Positions 20,785-28,899 of a stretch of DNA of 64,000 bases are shown here, piece after piece (within the stretch, counting starts at the first letter, position 1; each line of letters starts with the position of its first letter). The notes beneath the pieces were generated by a model, which saw only the letters and a list, made by a program, of their open reading frames with translations, was not told the DNA's origin and did no database searches. Made by a program: the position numbers and the translations under genes. Source of the stretch: VXNF01 sp965116465 (GTDB lineage Bacteria; Actinomycetota; Acidimicrobiia; Acidimicrobiales; CATQHL01); the NCBI GenBank assembly GCA_965116465.1, contig OZ220687.1, forward strand, positions 1,736,001-1,800,000, in the 5' to 3' direction.

Positions 20785-21729
20785 TCAGAGCGGTTGGGCG
20801 ATCCAGTCCACGAGGCTCTGCGCGATCCGCTCCGCAAGGACGCCCTGCTGCTCGACGACGACGGGTGGCGGTCCGAGGAGGCAGGCCACCGCCGGCATCC
20901 GGCTCTCGCGCAGCAGCGGGAGGCGCATGCCGGCGGTGGTGGATGGCACGTCCAGGACGCTGCCCAGTGCCGAGGCAAGCAGCTCCGCCAGGCGCTTGCC
21001 GCCGCTGGAGGTGAATCCCGCCGTCTCGAAGTAGAAGTTCTCGCAGCTGCGCTCGTCGGTCAGCTGGACATCCAGCAGCACCGACGTGCCGAGTTCGTTG
21101 GCCGCCGCCGCCACCTCCGAGCCGTCACGCTGAACCAGGACGAGCACGCTGGCGCCGCGGCGGCGCAGCACCCGCGCGGCGGCTTCGACCAGTGAATCGG
21201 AGCCGGCGAGCGCGATCGGCGCGGCACTCAGGAGTCGAGGCCTGCTGCGCAGGCGCTCGCGCTCGAGCAGCATCTCCATACTGTGACTGTCGCCGGCGGG
21301 GATCCGTTCCAGGATCGCGACCGTGTCGGGACCGCAGATCCCGTCTGCGGTGAGCCCGACGTTCTCCTGCAGCGCGCTGATCGCCGCGGCGGTATCGGGC
21401 CCGAGGATCCCGTCGACGCGACCGGCGGAGAATCCCAGCGTCCCGAGGCGGCGCTGGAGATCCGCGACGTCCTCGCCGCGCTGGTAGGGGGTGCGGAGAT
21501 ACAGCAGACGATCTCCGAGGCGATGCCCGGCCTCGACCAGTGCAGCCCAGGTTCCGGCCCCGCAGACTCCGTCGGCCAGCAGCCCACGACTCTGCTGGAA
21601 GCGCTTGACGGCCTGAGCGGTGGCGTCCGTGTACTCCTCCGTCGGGGCGATGTCGAGCTGTCCGGCCGCGGCGAGCTTGCGATGCAGGTCGCGCACGGTC
21701 GCCCCACGGGCACCGATTCTGAGAGGCAG
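20785..21729 (-). CDS. cwlM: CwlM-like protein: two peptidoglycan-binding repeats and a degenerate amidase domain
   Basis: The protein has two PG_binding_1 repeats (LRIGARGATVRDLHRKLA onward, then RGEDVADLQRRLGTLGF to PDTAAAISALQ). They are followed by a C-terminal domain shaped like an Amidase_3 domain (ending around VAERIAQSLVDWI). The zinc ligands of active amidases (HGG and the later E and H) are not visible. In Mycobacterium the neighbour of trxA/trxB at the origin is CwlM, a non-amidase activator of MurA controlled by phosphorylation. Position and domain order fit that. The first repeat begins before GTG 21696; no standard start lies there, and CTG 21729 is the best guess. Confidence 0.8.
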   Translation of the reverse strand: MPLRIGARGATVRDLHRKLAAAGQLDIAPTEEYTDATAQAVKRFQQSRGLLADGVCGAGTWAALVEAGHRLGDRLLYLRTPYQRGEDVADLQRRLGTLGFSAGRVDGILGPDTAAAISALQENVGLTADGICGPDTVAILERIPAGDSHSMEMLLERERLRSRPRLLSAAPIALAGSDSLVEAAARVLRRRGASVLVLVQRDGSEVAAAANELGTSVLLDVQLTDERSCENFYFETAGFTSSGGKRLAELLASALGSVLDVPSTTAGMRLPLLRESRMPAVACLLGPPPVVVEQQGVLAERIAQSLVDWIAQPL

Positions 21730-21788
21730 TGCCTCCTCGCCTATCGGTGCTCCCCCTTCGCCAGGCGGTACCGGAGACCGACCGCGGC

Positions 21789-22112
21789 CTACAGGAACTC
21801 CGCCAGGTCCTCCAGGAGCGCTGCCTTGCTCTTGGCGCCGACGATGCGCTTGGCGGCCTCACCGCCGTTGAAGACGATGAGCGTCGGAATGCTCATCACG
21901 CCGTGGCGGCGTGCGATGTCGGGCGAGTCATCCACGTTCAGTTTGGCGAAGGTGATGCTGTCGCCGTGCTCGGCGGCGAGCTCGTCGAGGATCGGTGCGA
22001 TCATCTTGCAGGGGCCGCACCACTCGGCCCAGAAGTCCACGAGCACGGGCTTCATCGCCGCGCCGACCGTCTCGTCGAAGCTCGCTGAGGAGAGTGTCGT
22101 GATGCCTGCCAT
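21789..22112 (-). CDS. trxA: Thioredoxin
   Basis: The 107-residue protein is a standard thioredoxin. The redox motif WCGPC is at residues 31-35, followed by the IAPILDELA helix, a cis-proline stretch SIPTLIVFNGG and a GAKSKAALLEDLAEFL end. ATG 22112 follows a clean GGAGGACAC ribosome binding site. It lies downstream of the thioredoxin reductase gene on the same strand, so the pair is probably co-expressed, as in the mycobacterial trxB-trxC-cwlM block. Confidence 0.97.
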   Translation of the reverse strand: MAGITTLSSASFDETVGAAMKPVLVDFWAEWCGPCKMIAPILDELAAEHGDSITFAKLNVDDSPDIARRHGVMSIPTLIVFNGGEAAKRIVGAKSKAALLEDLAEFL

Positions 22113-22207
22113 GTGTCCTCCAAGGCCGGTGTCGGCACGGCGCCAGCGGCCGCGCGCCGAGATTTTCAGGGGTTCCGGTGGCGCAGCGCGTCGCCACGGC
22201 TGCAACG

Positions 22208-23179
22208 CTAGCGGTGCCCGGCGTCGTGTTGCGCCTCGAGCCAGCGCTCGGCGTCGATGGCGGCCATGCAGCCGCTCCCGGCGGCGGTCACCGCCTGACG
22301 GTACACGTCGTCCTGCACGTCCCCGCAGGCGAACACGCCCGGGACGTTCGTCCTGGTCGAGCCGGGCTCGGTGACCAGGTAGCCGGAGGGGTGCATGGCC
22401 AGCGAGCCCTGGAAGAGGTCGGTGTTGGGACGGTGCCCGATGGCGATGAAGAGACCGGCCAGGGGCAGTGTTCGCTCGGTGCCGTCGCCCGTGTGCCGCA
22501 CCCTGGCCCCCTCGAGCACATCGGACCCGAGGATGTCGACGACGGTGTGGTTCCAGAGGAACTCGATGCGATCGGAGGCGAAGGCACGATCCTGCATGAT
22601 CTTGGACGCCCGCAATTGATCCCGACGGTGGATGACGGTGACCTTGGTGGCGAACTTCGTGAGGAACAGCGCTTCCTCCATGGCGGAATCGCCGCCACCC
22701 ACGACCGCGATCTCCTGGCCACGGAAGAAGAACCCGTCGCAGGTGGCACACGTGGACAGGCCGCGCCCGATGAGGCGTTCCTCGGCCTCTAGGCCCAGCA
22801 TCAGCGATTGCGCGCCGGTGGAGACGATCACGGCCCGGGCGGTCGCGTCGGGCGCACCGGCACCGTCGACCCAGAGCCTGAAGGGCCGCTGCGAGAAGTC
22901 CACGCGGCTGACCTTCTCGGTCCGGAGCTCTGCGCCGAACCGGGCGGCCTGGGCGCGGAACGCCGCCATCAGGTCCGGCCCCAGAATGCCGTCGGGGAAA
23001 CCCGGGTAGTTCTCCACGTCGGTTGTGATCATGAGTTGCCCGCCGGGCTGGTCGCCGGTGGAGGACGGCTCGCCCTCGAACACCAGTGGAGCCAGGTTGG
23101 CCCGGGCGCAATAGATGGCGGCGGTCAGTCCGGCCGGCCCCGATCCGATGACGACGACGTCGTGGGGTTGGGGGGTCAC
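22208..23179 (-). CDS. trxB: Thioredoxin-disulfide reductase
   Basis: The 323-residue flavoprotein passes electrons from NADPH to thioredoxin. It has the FAD motif VVVIGSGPAGLTAAIY, the redox-active CATC (Cys144 and Cys147) and the NADPH motif VVGGGDSAMEEA. The FAD-binding end is GVFACGDVQDDVYRQAVTAAGSGCMAA. The GTG start at 23179 has GGGAGG just upstream and overlaps the preceding membrane-protein stop. trxA follows. Confidence 0.97.
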   Translation of the reverse strand: MTPQPHDVVVIGSGPAGLTAAIYCARANLAPLVFEGEPSSTGDQPGGQLMITTDVENYPGFPDGILGPDLMAAFRAQAARFGAELRTEKVSRVDFSQRPFRLWVDGAGAPDATARAVIVSTGAQSLMLGLEAEERLIGRGLSTCATCDGFFFRGQEIAVVGGGDSAMEEALFLTKFATKVTVIHRRDQLRASKIMQDRAFASDRIEFLWNHTVVDILGSDVLEGARVRHTGDGTERTLPLAGLFIAIGHRPNTDLFQGSLAMHPSGYLVTEPGSTRTNVPGVFACGDVQDDVYRQAVTAAGSGCMAAIDAERWLEAQHDAGHR

Positions 23180-23523
23180 GTGGCCTCCCGCGAGGCGGCC
23201 CGTCGTGGGCGCCGTGCCCACAGCAGCAGGCCGATCCCGCCGAAGAATCCCCCGAGCAGGACGTAGGTGGCCCACACGTCCCCCGGCAGATACGAGTCGA
23301 TGAGCCGCACGAGCCCGATGACGCCCAGTACGAACATCAGTATGGCCAGGACCGTCATGACCAGGCCGTAGACGAGCCGGCGAGCCAGATTCGCGGTGGG
23401 TCGGTCCGTGGCGGCGCGGATGCGGCCCACGGTCCCCACGATGCGGTCGGCGACCCGGTGGGGCCAATCCTCGGACAGTCCCGGCAGGGCACGGAACTGG
23501 GGGTCCGGCGGGTTGGGCGGCAT
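23176..23523 (-). CDS. Small two-helix membrane protein, hypothetical
   Basis: The 115-residue protein has a soluble N-terminal half (about 1-48). Two hydrophobic helices follow (LVYGLVMTVLAILMFVLGVIGLV and WATYVLLGGFFGGIGLLLWA) with a basic tail. It overlaps trxB by four bases (GTGA) and is therefore coupled to it. It resembles small actinobacterial membrane proteins of unknown role; no family name can be given. A link to the anti-sigma/thioredoxin block is only positional. Confidence 0.75.
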   Translation of the reverse strand: MPPNPPDPQFRALPGLSEDWPHRVADRIVGTVGRIRAATDRPTANLARRLVYGLVMTVLAILMFVLGVIGLVRLIDSYLPGDVWATYVLLGGFFGGIGLLLWARRPRRAASREAT

Positions 23524-23548
23524 GAAGTCGGGAGTCTACCGAGCCGGG

Positions 23549-24667
23549 TTATCCCGGTGGGATCTCGGCGCAGGTGGTGCCGTCGAGGCCGCTGAGCGAC
23601 CCGTCGGCGGTGCGGACGACGAGGAGTCGCGTGCCGCTGAAGGCGAACCGGAGCTCCACGATGCCACCGGCGATGGCGCCGGCGCAGCCGTCCGGCGCCT
23701 CGTCGGCGATCATCTCATCGTCGTCGGGCGGTGGGATCTCGGCGCAGGTGGTGCCGTCGAGGGGGGTCAGCCCCGTCTCGGGGGTTCCGAGGATGAGGAT
23801 GGGCGTGCCGCCGACGGAGAGTCGGAGCTCGACGGTGCGGCCGGCGATGGCGCCGGCGCAGGCCTCCTCGGGGGACGGCTCCGTGACGTCCCCCGCCGCC
23901 GTCGGTGTCGCTTCGTCGGCCATGACCTCGGTGTCCTCGGCGGGCGGAGGTGGAGGTGCCGCCGCCGGCGGGGACGGAGGCGCAGCCTCGACGGCGCCGG
24001 CCCTGGCCGCATCTGCGTCGGCTTGAGCCGCTGCGAGCGCGGCGCCCGGTTCGACGGCGAGGGCCTCTGACTCGAGGGCGAGGGCCTCTGACTCGGCGGC
24101 GGGGGCCGGTGTGGGCATCGGGGCCACCAACACCTCGGGTTGTGGAGCGGACGTTACCGGTGGGGGTGGCGGCTCTGGCGCGGGCTCCGGCGATGCCGGC
24201 GGGGGTGGAGGCTCCGCCGCCGCTGCAGCCGCCTCGGCCGCAGCGGGTTGCTCGTCGAATGCCGGGGCGGCTGCCGGAGGGGGCGCCGCAGCAGGCGCCG
24301 CGGCAGTGTCCGCGTCGTCGCCGCCCGACTGGGCGAACAGCGCGATCGCGGCGGCCACGATGAAGCCGACGGCCACTGCCGCCGCCACACCGGTGATGAC
24401 CGCGAACCCTCGTGGCCGGCGCCTTGGCATGTCCACCGGTGCGTGGCGCCGGGCGTCGAAGTCCGCCAGCGCCGCCTCCACCGCGACGTCGGCTGCGTCC
24501 GGCGGCGGGCTGACAGCCTCGCCGACAGCCTCGGTCGCTTGGCGGAGCGCGTCGACGCGTGCCGCCAGGTCGGGATCCTGGCGCACGGCCTCGGCCTCGG
24601 CGGCGGTTAGTTCGTCGTCGAGGAAGGCCGAGGCCAGTTCGTCGGGGGGAAGGCGGTGATCGTTCAT
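23549..24667 (-). CDS. Transmembrane anti-sigma factor with two tandem Cys-containing repeats
   Basis: The N-terminal 75 residues (LPPDELASAFLDDELTAAEAEAV) match the anti-sigma domain that grips an ECF sigma factor, but no HxxxCxxC zinc motif is visible. One membrane helix lies at about 87-112. A long Pro/Ala/Glu-rich extracytoplasmic stretch follows, and then two tandem copies of a repeat starting CAGAIAG and ending TTCAEIPP (about 270-327 and 328-372). Each repeat has two cysteines that could form a disulfide. It overlaps the sigma-factor gene by four bases, the usual sigma/anti-sigma coupling. Its position equals that of the mycobacterial anti-SigM gene. Confidence 0.82.
   Translation of the reverse strand: MNDHRLPPDELASAFLDDELTAAEAEAVRQDPDLAARVDALRQATEAVGEAVSPPPDAADVAVEAALADFDARRHAPVDMPRRRPRGFAVITGVAAAVAVGFIVAAAIALFAQSGGDDADTAAAPAAAPPPAAAPAFDEQPAAAEAAAAAAEPPPPPASPEPAPEPPPPPVTSAPQPEVLVAPMPTPAPAAESEALALESEALAVEPGAALAAAQADADAARAGAVEAAPPSPPAAAPPPPPAEDTEVMADEATPTAAGDVTEPSPEEACAGAIAGRTVELRLSVGGTPILILGTPETGLTPLDGTTCAEIPPPDDDEMIADEAPDGCAGAIAGGIVELRFAFSGTRLLVVRTADGSLSGLDGTTCAEIPPG
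23555..23762 (-). repeat. Tandem 174-base duplication inside the anti-sigma gene
   Basis: A 34-base block at 23555-23588 recurs exactly at 23729-23762, 174 bases (58 codons) apart. It marks two tandem copies of the C-terminal CAGAIAG...TTCAEIPP unit. The copies have diverged between the identical blocks, so the duplication is not recent across its whole length. Confidence 0.85.
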
Positions 24668-25365
24668 GATTCGTCGCTGTTCTGACGTTCCGAGGCGGGT
24701 GTCTGGTTCCCCTCGCCGAGCGTCTCAACGAGCCGCGCCCGGCCGCGGGCGATGCGGGACCGCACCGTGCCGGGAGGGATGCTGAGCACCGCGGAGATCT
24801 CGTCGTAGCTGAGTCCGGCCTGATCCCGCAGCACGACCGGCACCCGGAACTCCTCGGGAAGTCCCGCCAGCGCGGCGTCCAGATCGAGCCGGGTGCTGAT
24901 CCTCTCGCCGACCGGATCGGGCGGGCCCCCGCCGAACTGGTCGGGTAGGGGCTCAGCCTGGCGTCGCTGCCGTCGTCGCAGTTCGTCCAGGCAGGCGTTC
25001 GTGGCGACGCGGTAGCTCCAGGTCGTGAAGCTGGAGCGGGCGTCGAACCGCTTCAGCCCCCGACTGATGGCGATGAGCGCCTCCTGCGCCGCGTCGGCGG
25101 CGTCGGCGTCGTTGCCGGCGAGCCGGCGGCACACGGCGTAGACACGGGGGTAGTGGCGCCGCAGCAGGATCTCCATTGCCTCCCGGTCGTCCTGCGCCGC
25201 TGCACCGGCGAGGTCGAAATCGGAAAGTGCCGTCCGCCTGCTCGCAGGACGCGGACGCTGCTCGCGCGTCGCGGCTGAGTCGCGATCAGAGTCCTCGCGG
25301 AACAGGCGCCTGATCGACTCAGCGTACTGCGGTGTCGGATGTCGCCAGGATGACCGCTTCGGCAA
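24664..25365 (-). CDS. ECF RNA polymerase sigma factor, SigM-like
   Basis: The 233-residue protein carries region 2 (LLRRHYPRVYAVCRRLAGNDADAADAAQEALIAISRGLKRFD, then SFTTWSYRVATNACLDELRRR). It also carries region 4 (LPEEFRVPVVLRDQAGLSYDEISAVLSIPPGTVRSRIARGR). The order sigma, anti-sigma, trxB, trxA, cwlM matches the mycobacterial sigM locus. The start is placed at 25365, overlapping the end of the upstream pseudokinase gene. The first 50 residues are not conserved, so a later start is possible. It probably senses envelope or redox stress, an inference from synteny. Confidence 0.85.
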   Translation of the reverse strand: MPKRSSWRHPTPQYAESIRRLFREDSDRDSAATREQRPRPASRRTALSDFDLAGAAAQDDREAMEILLRRHYPRVYAVCRRLAGNDADAADAAQEALIAISRGLKRFDARSSFTTWSYRVATNACLDELRRRQRRQAEPLPDQFGGGPPDPVGERISTRLDLDAALAGLPEEFRVPVVLRDQAGLSYDEISAVLSIPPGTVRSRIARGRARLVETLGEGNQTPASERQNSDES

Positions 25366-26908
25366 TACGGATCTCGTCGGTCAGTGCCGCTCGGGGATCG
25401 GGAATCCACAGGAGCACTGCGCTCGCCCGCTGGTCGGCCAGGCCAAGGATCATGTGACCGGTGGCGTTGATCTGCTGGTCGACGAGTGGGCCCCAGTCGC
25501 TCAGGCGGTCATGGCCGCCCGCGCCCACGAAGACCGCGGCCTCCCAGCCGACGGTGTCGGAGGTGACCGCCAGCTTCGACACGGCCGTCGGCTCGGCGAG
25601 TTGAAACTCCAGCCCGACACCGCCGATGGTGCTGTCGCCCGCGCTCAGACCGGGTGTGGCCCAATGGGTGGCGGGGTCGCCGTCGAGGGTGCGGAGCGCG
25701 TCGGGGTCGTCTCCGACCGCTGTGCGCGGCGGGAAGGTGACAGTTCGCACGTCCACGATCGCCACCCCGGCGCCGGCGGGTGGAATCACCTCTTCCGCTT
25801 CCGCGGGCGACGGTTCGACGGCGGCGCTCTCAGCCTCGTCGTCTCCCTCGCTGTCGCCCCCGTTGCTGCCGCTGGGCACGTCCGCCGGGGCCGCGGGCGG
25901 CTCGGCGGTCGCCGGGTCCTCCTGCGCCCGGGTCGTGACGGCCGGGGGCGCGGGCGGCTCCGGTCCCGAGACCGGTGGGTCGTCACCGATGAGTGCCGGG
26001 ACGACGACCGCCGCCGCCACGGCCGCGGCAACCAGCGCAACCGCCAGGGTTCGCGGGACCTGCCGCCGGGCGACTGCTCGGGGAAGCGGATCCGGATCGG
26101 CCGGGAGAGGTTCGGACGCGTTCGCCGGGAAATCGATCTGCGGAAGGTCCCGCAGAGGGGAGACGCCGCGCACCTCCGCCAGGAAGTTTCGTGCCTCGCC
26201 GACCGAGTCGAACCGTCCACCGGCCCGGTGGGGCTCTGCGGTGGCAATGAAACTCGCCAGGTCCTCCGGCAGGTCGTCGTTTGCCGCACCGGGTGCCAGG
26301 CAGTCCCGCAGCACACCGGCCAGGGCACCGATGTCGGCCTGCTCCTGGGCCCGGGCGGTGCCGGGCGGGGTGGCGGATCCGGCGTCACCGTGGGTCCAGG
26401 CACCTCCGAAGTCCGTGATCTTGATGCGCTGGTCGCCGCAGAGCCAGACACTGTCGGGCGACAGGTTGCCGTGGCGAACCCCCTGGCCGTGGGCCACGGC
26501 GAGCGCATCGGCCACCTGCAGGGCGATGCTCAGGGCCTCACCGGGTGACACGGGTCCGCCCTCGTGGAGGAACCGGCTGAGGGGTATGGCCTCGACGTGC
26601 TCGAGGACGAGACCTGTGACACCGGCCTCGAGCAGCGTGTCGTAGACCGCCAGGATGCCCGGATGTGAGAGCCGCGCCACGGCCAGCGCTTCGCTGCGGA
26701 ACCGTTCCCGGACCACCGCGTCGCCGGGCTCCAGGTGCAGGAGCTTCACGAGGACCGTGCGGTCCAGGACCTCGTCGCGCGCCGTCCAGAGATCGGTCCG
26801 GGGGTTGGTCGCCAACCGGTGCAGGAGCCGGTAGCGCCCCTTGAGGATGTCGCCGGCCGTCACCCCGCCGGGCGGACGATCCCCCGTGCCTCCGGCGGGT
26901 GCTGCCAC
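25319..26908 (-). CDS. Transmembrane pseudokinase with discoidin-like outer domain, MurJ-less relative of MviN
   Basis: The 529-residue protein begins with a kinase fold (about 18-250). The glycine loop is absent, the VAIK-like lysine is Lys55, the catalytic HRD is replaced by HGN (146-148), and DFG is kept (166-168). It is therefore a pseudokinase. A membrane helix follows at about 280-305, then a Pro/Ala/Glu-rich linker and an outer domain with LDGDPATHW, the mark of discoidin (F5/8C)-like folds. In Mycobacterium the same domains are the C-terminal half of MviN, fused to the lipid II flippase MurJ, beside sigM. Here MurJ is missing and DegV lies upstream. It may recruit an FHA protein when phosphorylated. 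Confidence 0.78.
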   Translation of the reverse strand: MAAPAGGTGDRPPGGVTAGDILKGRYRLLHRLATNPRTDLWTARDEVLDRTVLVKLLHLEPGDAVVRERFRSEALAVARLSHPGILAVYDTLLEAGVTGLVLEHVEAIPLSRFLHEGGPVSPGEALSIALQVADALAVAHGQGVRHGNLSPDSVWLCGDQRIKITDFGGAWTHGDAGSATPPGTARAQEQADIGALAGVLRDCLAPGAANDDLPEDLASFIATAEPHRAGGRFDSVGEARNFLAEVRGVSPLRDLPQIDFPANASEPLPADPDPLPRAVARRQVPRTLAVALVAAAVAAAVVVPALIGDDPPVSGPEPPAPPAVTTRAQEDPATAEPPAAPADVPSGSNGGDSEGDDEAESAAVEPSPAEAEEVIPPAGAGVAIVDVRTVTFPPRTAVGDDPDALRTLDGDPATHWATPGLSAGDSTIGGVGLEFQLAEPTAVSKLAVTSDTVGWEAAVFVGAGGHDRLSDWGPLVDQQINATGHMILGLADQRASAVLLWIPDPRAALTDEIRIAEAVILATSDTAVR

Positions 26909-26913
26909 CAGTG

Positions 26914-27762
26914 TCAGCCGTCGCCGGCGACCACGTACGTGACGCCGATCACGCCTTGCCCCGCGTGAGTGCCGATGACGGGACCGATCCAGCCGGTGCG
27001 GACGCGCTCGATGTCGACGGACTCGCCGAGCAGCGCAAGGAAGTCGTCCATGTCCTCGGCGGCGCCGTGGTTGACGCAGAGGTGGGTCACGGGCTCGTCG
27101 GCGAGAATCCGATCACGCAACCAGACGAACGAACGGCGCCGTGTGCGGGTCCTGGCTGCCTCCTCGACCCGTCCCGAACTCACATCGACGATCGGCTTGA
27201 TCGACAGCATCGAGCCGAGCATCGCCTTGGCGCCCCCGACGCGACCGCCCTTGCGGAGGTTCTCCATCGTGTCGATGGCGCCGAACATGCGGGTTCGCTC
27301 GGCCATGTCGACGCAGAGGGCCTCAATGTCGTCGAGAGAAGCGCCGTCGGCGGCCGCGGCAGCGGCCTCGAGGACGATCGAACCCAATCCACTGGTCAGC
27401 GAGCGCGAGTCGACGCAGCGAACCTCCACCAGATCGGCCACGGTCTGGGCGGCCGTGGCGGCGGCCGGTCCTGTGGCGGAAAGCTCGTGGGAGAGATTGA
27501 CGCAGACGATCCCGGTGGCGCCGTCGGCGGCCAGTGACCGGAACACCTCCTCGAACTGCCCCGGCGACGGGGCGGCCGTGGTGGGCAACTCCTCGGAGGC
27601 GCCCATGCGTGCGTAGAAGTCCTCCGGGGCGAGTTCCGCTCGGTCGACCAGAGGCGTCTCACCGAAGGTGATGATCAACGGGACGACAGCGATTCCCAAC
27701 CGCTCGGTCAGCGCCTCTTCGAGATCACAGGCGCTGTCGGTGACGATGCGGACGTTGCTCAT
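26914..27762 (-). CDS. DegV-family fatty-acid-binding protein
   Basis: The 282-residue protein opens with IVTDSACDLEE and has the fatty-acid-binding residues in the T-T-x-P and LSHELSATGPAA region. The second part has the ENLRKGGRVGGAKAMLGSMLSIKPIVDV stretch, typical of DegV. Such proteins hold an acyl chain for the FakA kinase in phospholipid synthesis or host fatty acid use. A FakA gene is not seen here. It ends five bases before the pseudokinase gene on the same strand, which suggests co-transcription. Confidence 0.9.
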   Translation of the reverse strand: MSNVRIVTDSACDLEEALTERLGIAVVPLIITFGETPLVDRAELAPEDFYARMGASEELPTTAAPSPGQFEEVFRSLAADGATGIVCVNLSHELSATGPAAATAAQTVADLVEVRCVDSRSLTSGLGSIVLEAAAAAADGASLDDIEALCVDMAERTRMFGAIDTMENLRKGGRVGGAKAMLGSMLSIKPIVDVSSGRVEEAARTRTRRRSFVWLRDRILADEPVTHLCVNHGAAEDMDDFLALLGESVDIERVRTGWIGPVIGTHAGQGVIGVTYVVAGDG

Positions 27763-27865
27763 GGCGGATCCTCCTCGGTGGCCGGCTCAGCGGTTCTCCC
27801 GGCTGACCCTAATGTGCGCCACGGCAACGAATGTCTCGGAATGGTGGTGGATTAGGCTCGCCGTC

Positions 27866-28870
27866 ATGTCTGTCCTGTTCCTCGCCGACGAGCGTTGCCT
27901 CGACCACGATCCCGGTCGGCGGCACCCGGAGCGACCCCGCCGCGTCGACGCGGTGCGCCAGGGCGTGCTCGCGGCGGGACTCGGTGACGCACTCGTGGAA
28001 TGCACGCCGAGCGAGGCGACCGTGGGGGACCTGCGGACGGTTCACGGGGTCGATGTCGTGGCGCGCGCCACCGAACTGGCTGCCGGCGGCGGCGGCGCCC
28101 TCGATCCCGACACCGTGGTGAGCGCCGGGTCGGTCACCGCCGCCCGGCTGGCGGCGGGTGCGGGCCTCACCGCCGTGGCGGAACTGGCCGCTGGGAACGG
28201 CGATGCCGCCTTCTGCGCCGTGAGGCCGCCCGGCCATCACGCCACGCCGTTCCGCTCGATGGGATTCTGCCTGTTCAACAATGTGGCCATCGCCGCCGCC
28301 CGGCTGATCGCGGGGGGCGAGCGGGTCCTGATCGTGGACTACGACGCCCACCACGGCAATGGCACGCAGGACATCTTCTACGAGTCCCCCGACGTCCTGT
28401 ACGTGTCGTTGCACCAGTTCCCGGCGTATCCGGGCACTGGCGCCCTCGACGAGACCGGTGCGGGAGCCGGGCACGGCACGACTCTCAACGTCCCGCTGCC
28501 GCCGGGGGCCACCGGCGACGTCTACCGGCGCGCCTTCGACGAGGTCGTGATACCGGTGGTCGATCGGTTCGCGCCCACGTGGGTGCTGTTGTCGGCGGGC
28601 TTCGACGCCCACCGCGCCGATCCGCTGACGATGCTGGGACTGAGCGCCGGCGACTATGCCGACCTGACGGCGGCCGTTCGTTCCGTGACACCGGCAGGGC
28701 GGATCGTGGCGTTCCTGGAAGGGGGTTACGACCTGGAGGCGCTGGCGGCGAGCGCAGCCGCCTGCGTCGCCGCGCTCGCGGGCGAGCCGTTCCGGCCGGA
28801 GCCCGTCACCGCGGGCGGCCCCGGGGGTGCCGTCGTGGACATGGCCGCCCGGCTGCACCTGGATCGCTGA
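27866..28870 (+). CDS. Histone-deacetylase-family hydrolase
   Basis: The 334-residue protein has the zinc hydrolase motifs of the HDAC/acetoin-utilisation/acetylpolyamine amidohydrolase family. These are DHDPGRRHPERPRR, PPGHHATP, VDYDAHHGNGTQ and SAGFDAHRADPL, supplying the zinc Asp/His/Asp set and the catalytic His pair. The ATG at 27866 was chosen because it begins the conserved LFLADERCLDH stretch. It probably deacetylates a polyamine or a protein lysine; the true substrate is unknown. It is divergent from degV and 29 bases upstream of the next gene. Confidence 0.88.
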   Translation: MSVLFLADERCLDHDPGRRHPERPRRVDAVRQGVLAAGLGDALVECTPSEATVGDLRTVHGVDVVARATELAAGGGGALDPDTVVSAGSVTAARLAAGAGLTAVAELAAGNGDAAFCAVRPPGHHATPFRSMGFCLFNNVAIAAARLIAGGERVLIVDYDAHHGNGTQDIFYESPDVLYVSLHQFPAYPGTGALDETGAGAGHGTTLNVPLPPGATGDVYRRAFDEVVIPVVDRFAPTWVLLSAGFDAHRADPLTMLGLSAGDYADLTAAVRSVTPAGRIVAFLEGGYDLEALAASAAACVAALAGEPFRPEPVTAGGPGGAVVDMAARLHLDR

Positions 28871-28899
28871 GCGGCAGGTTCGCGCCCGATGGGGAGGCG

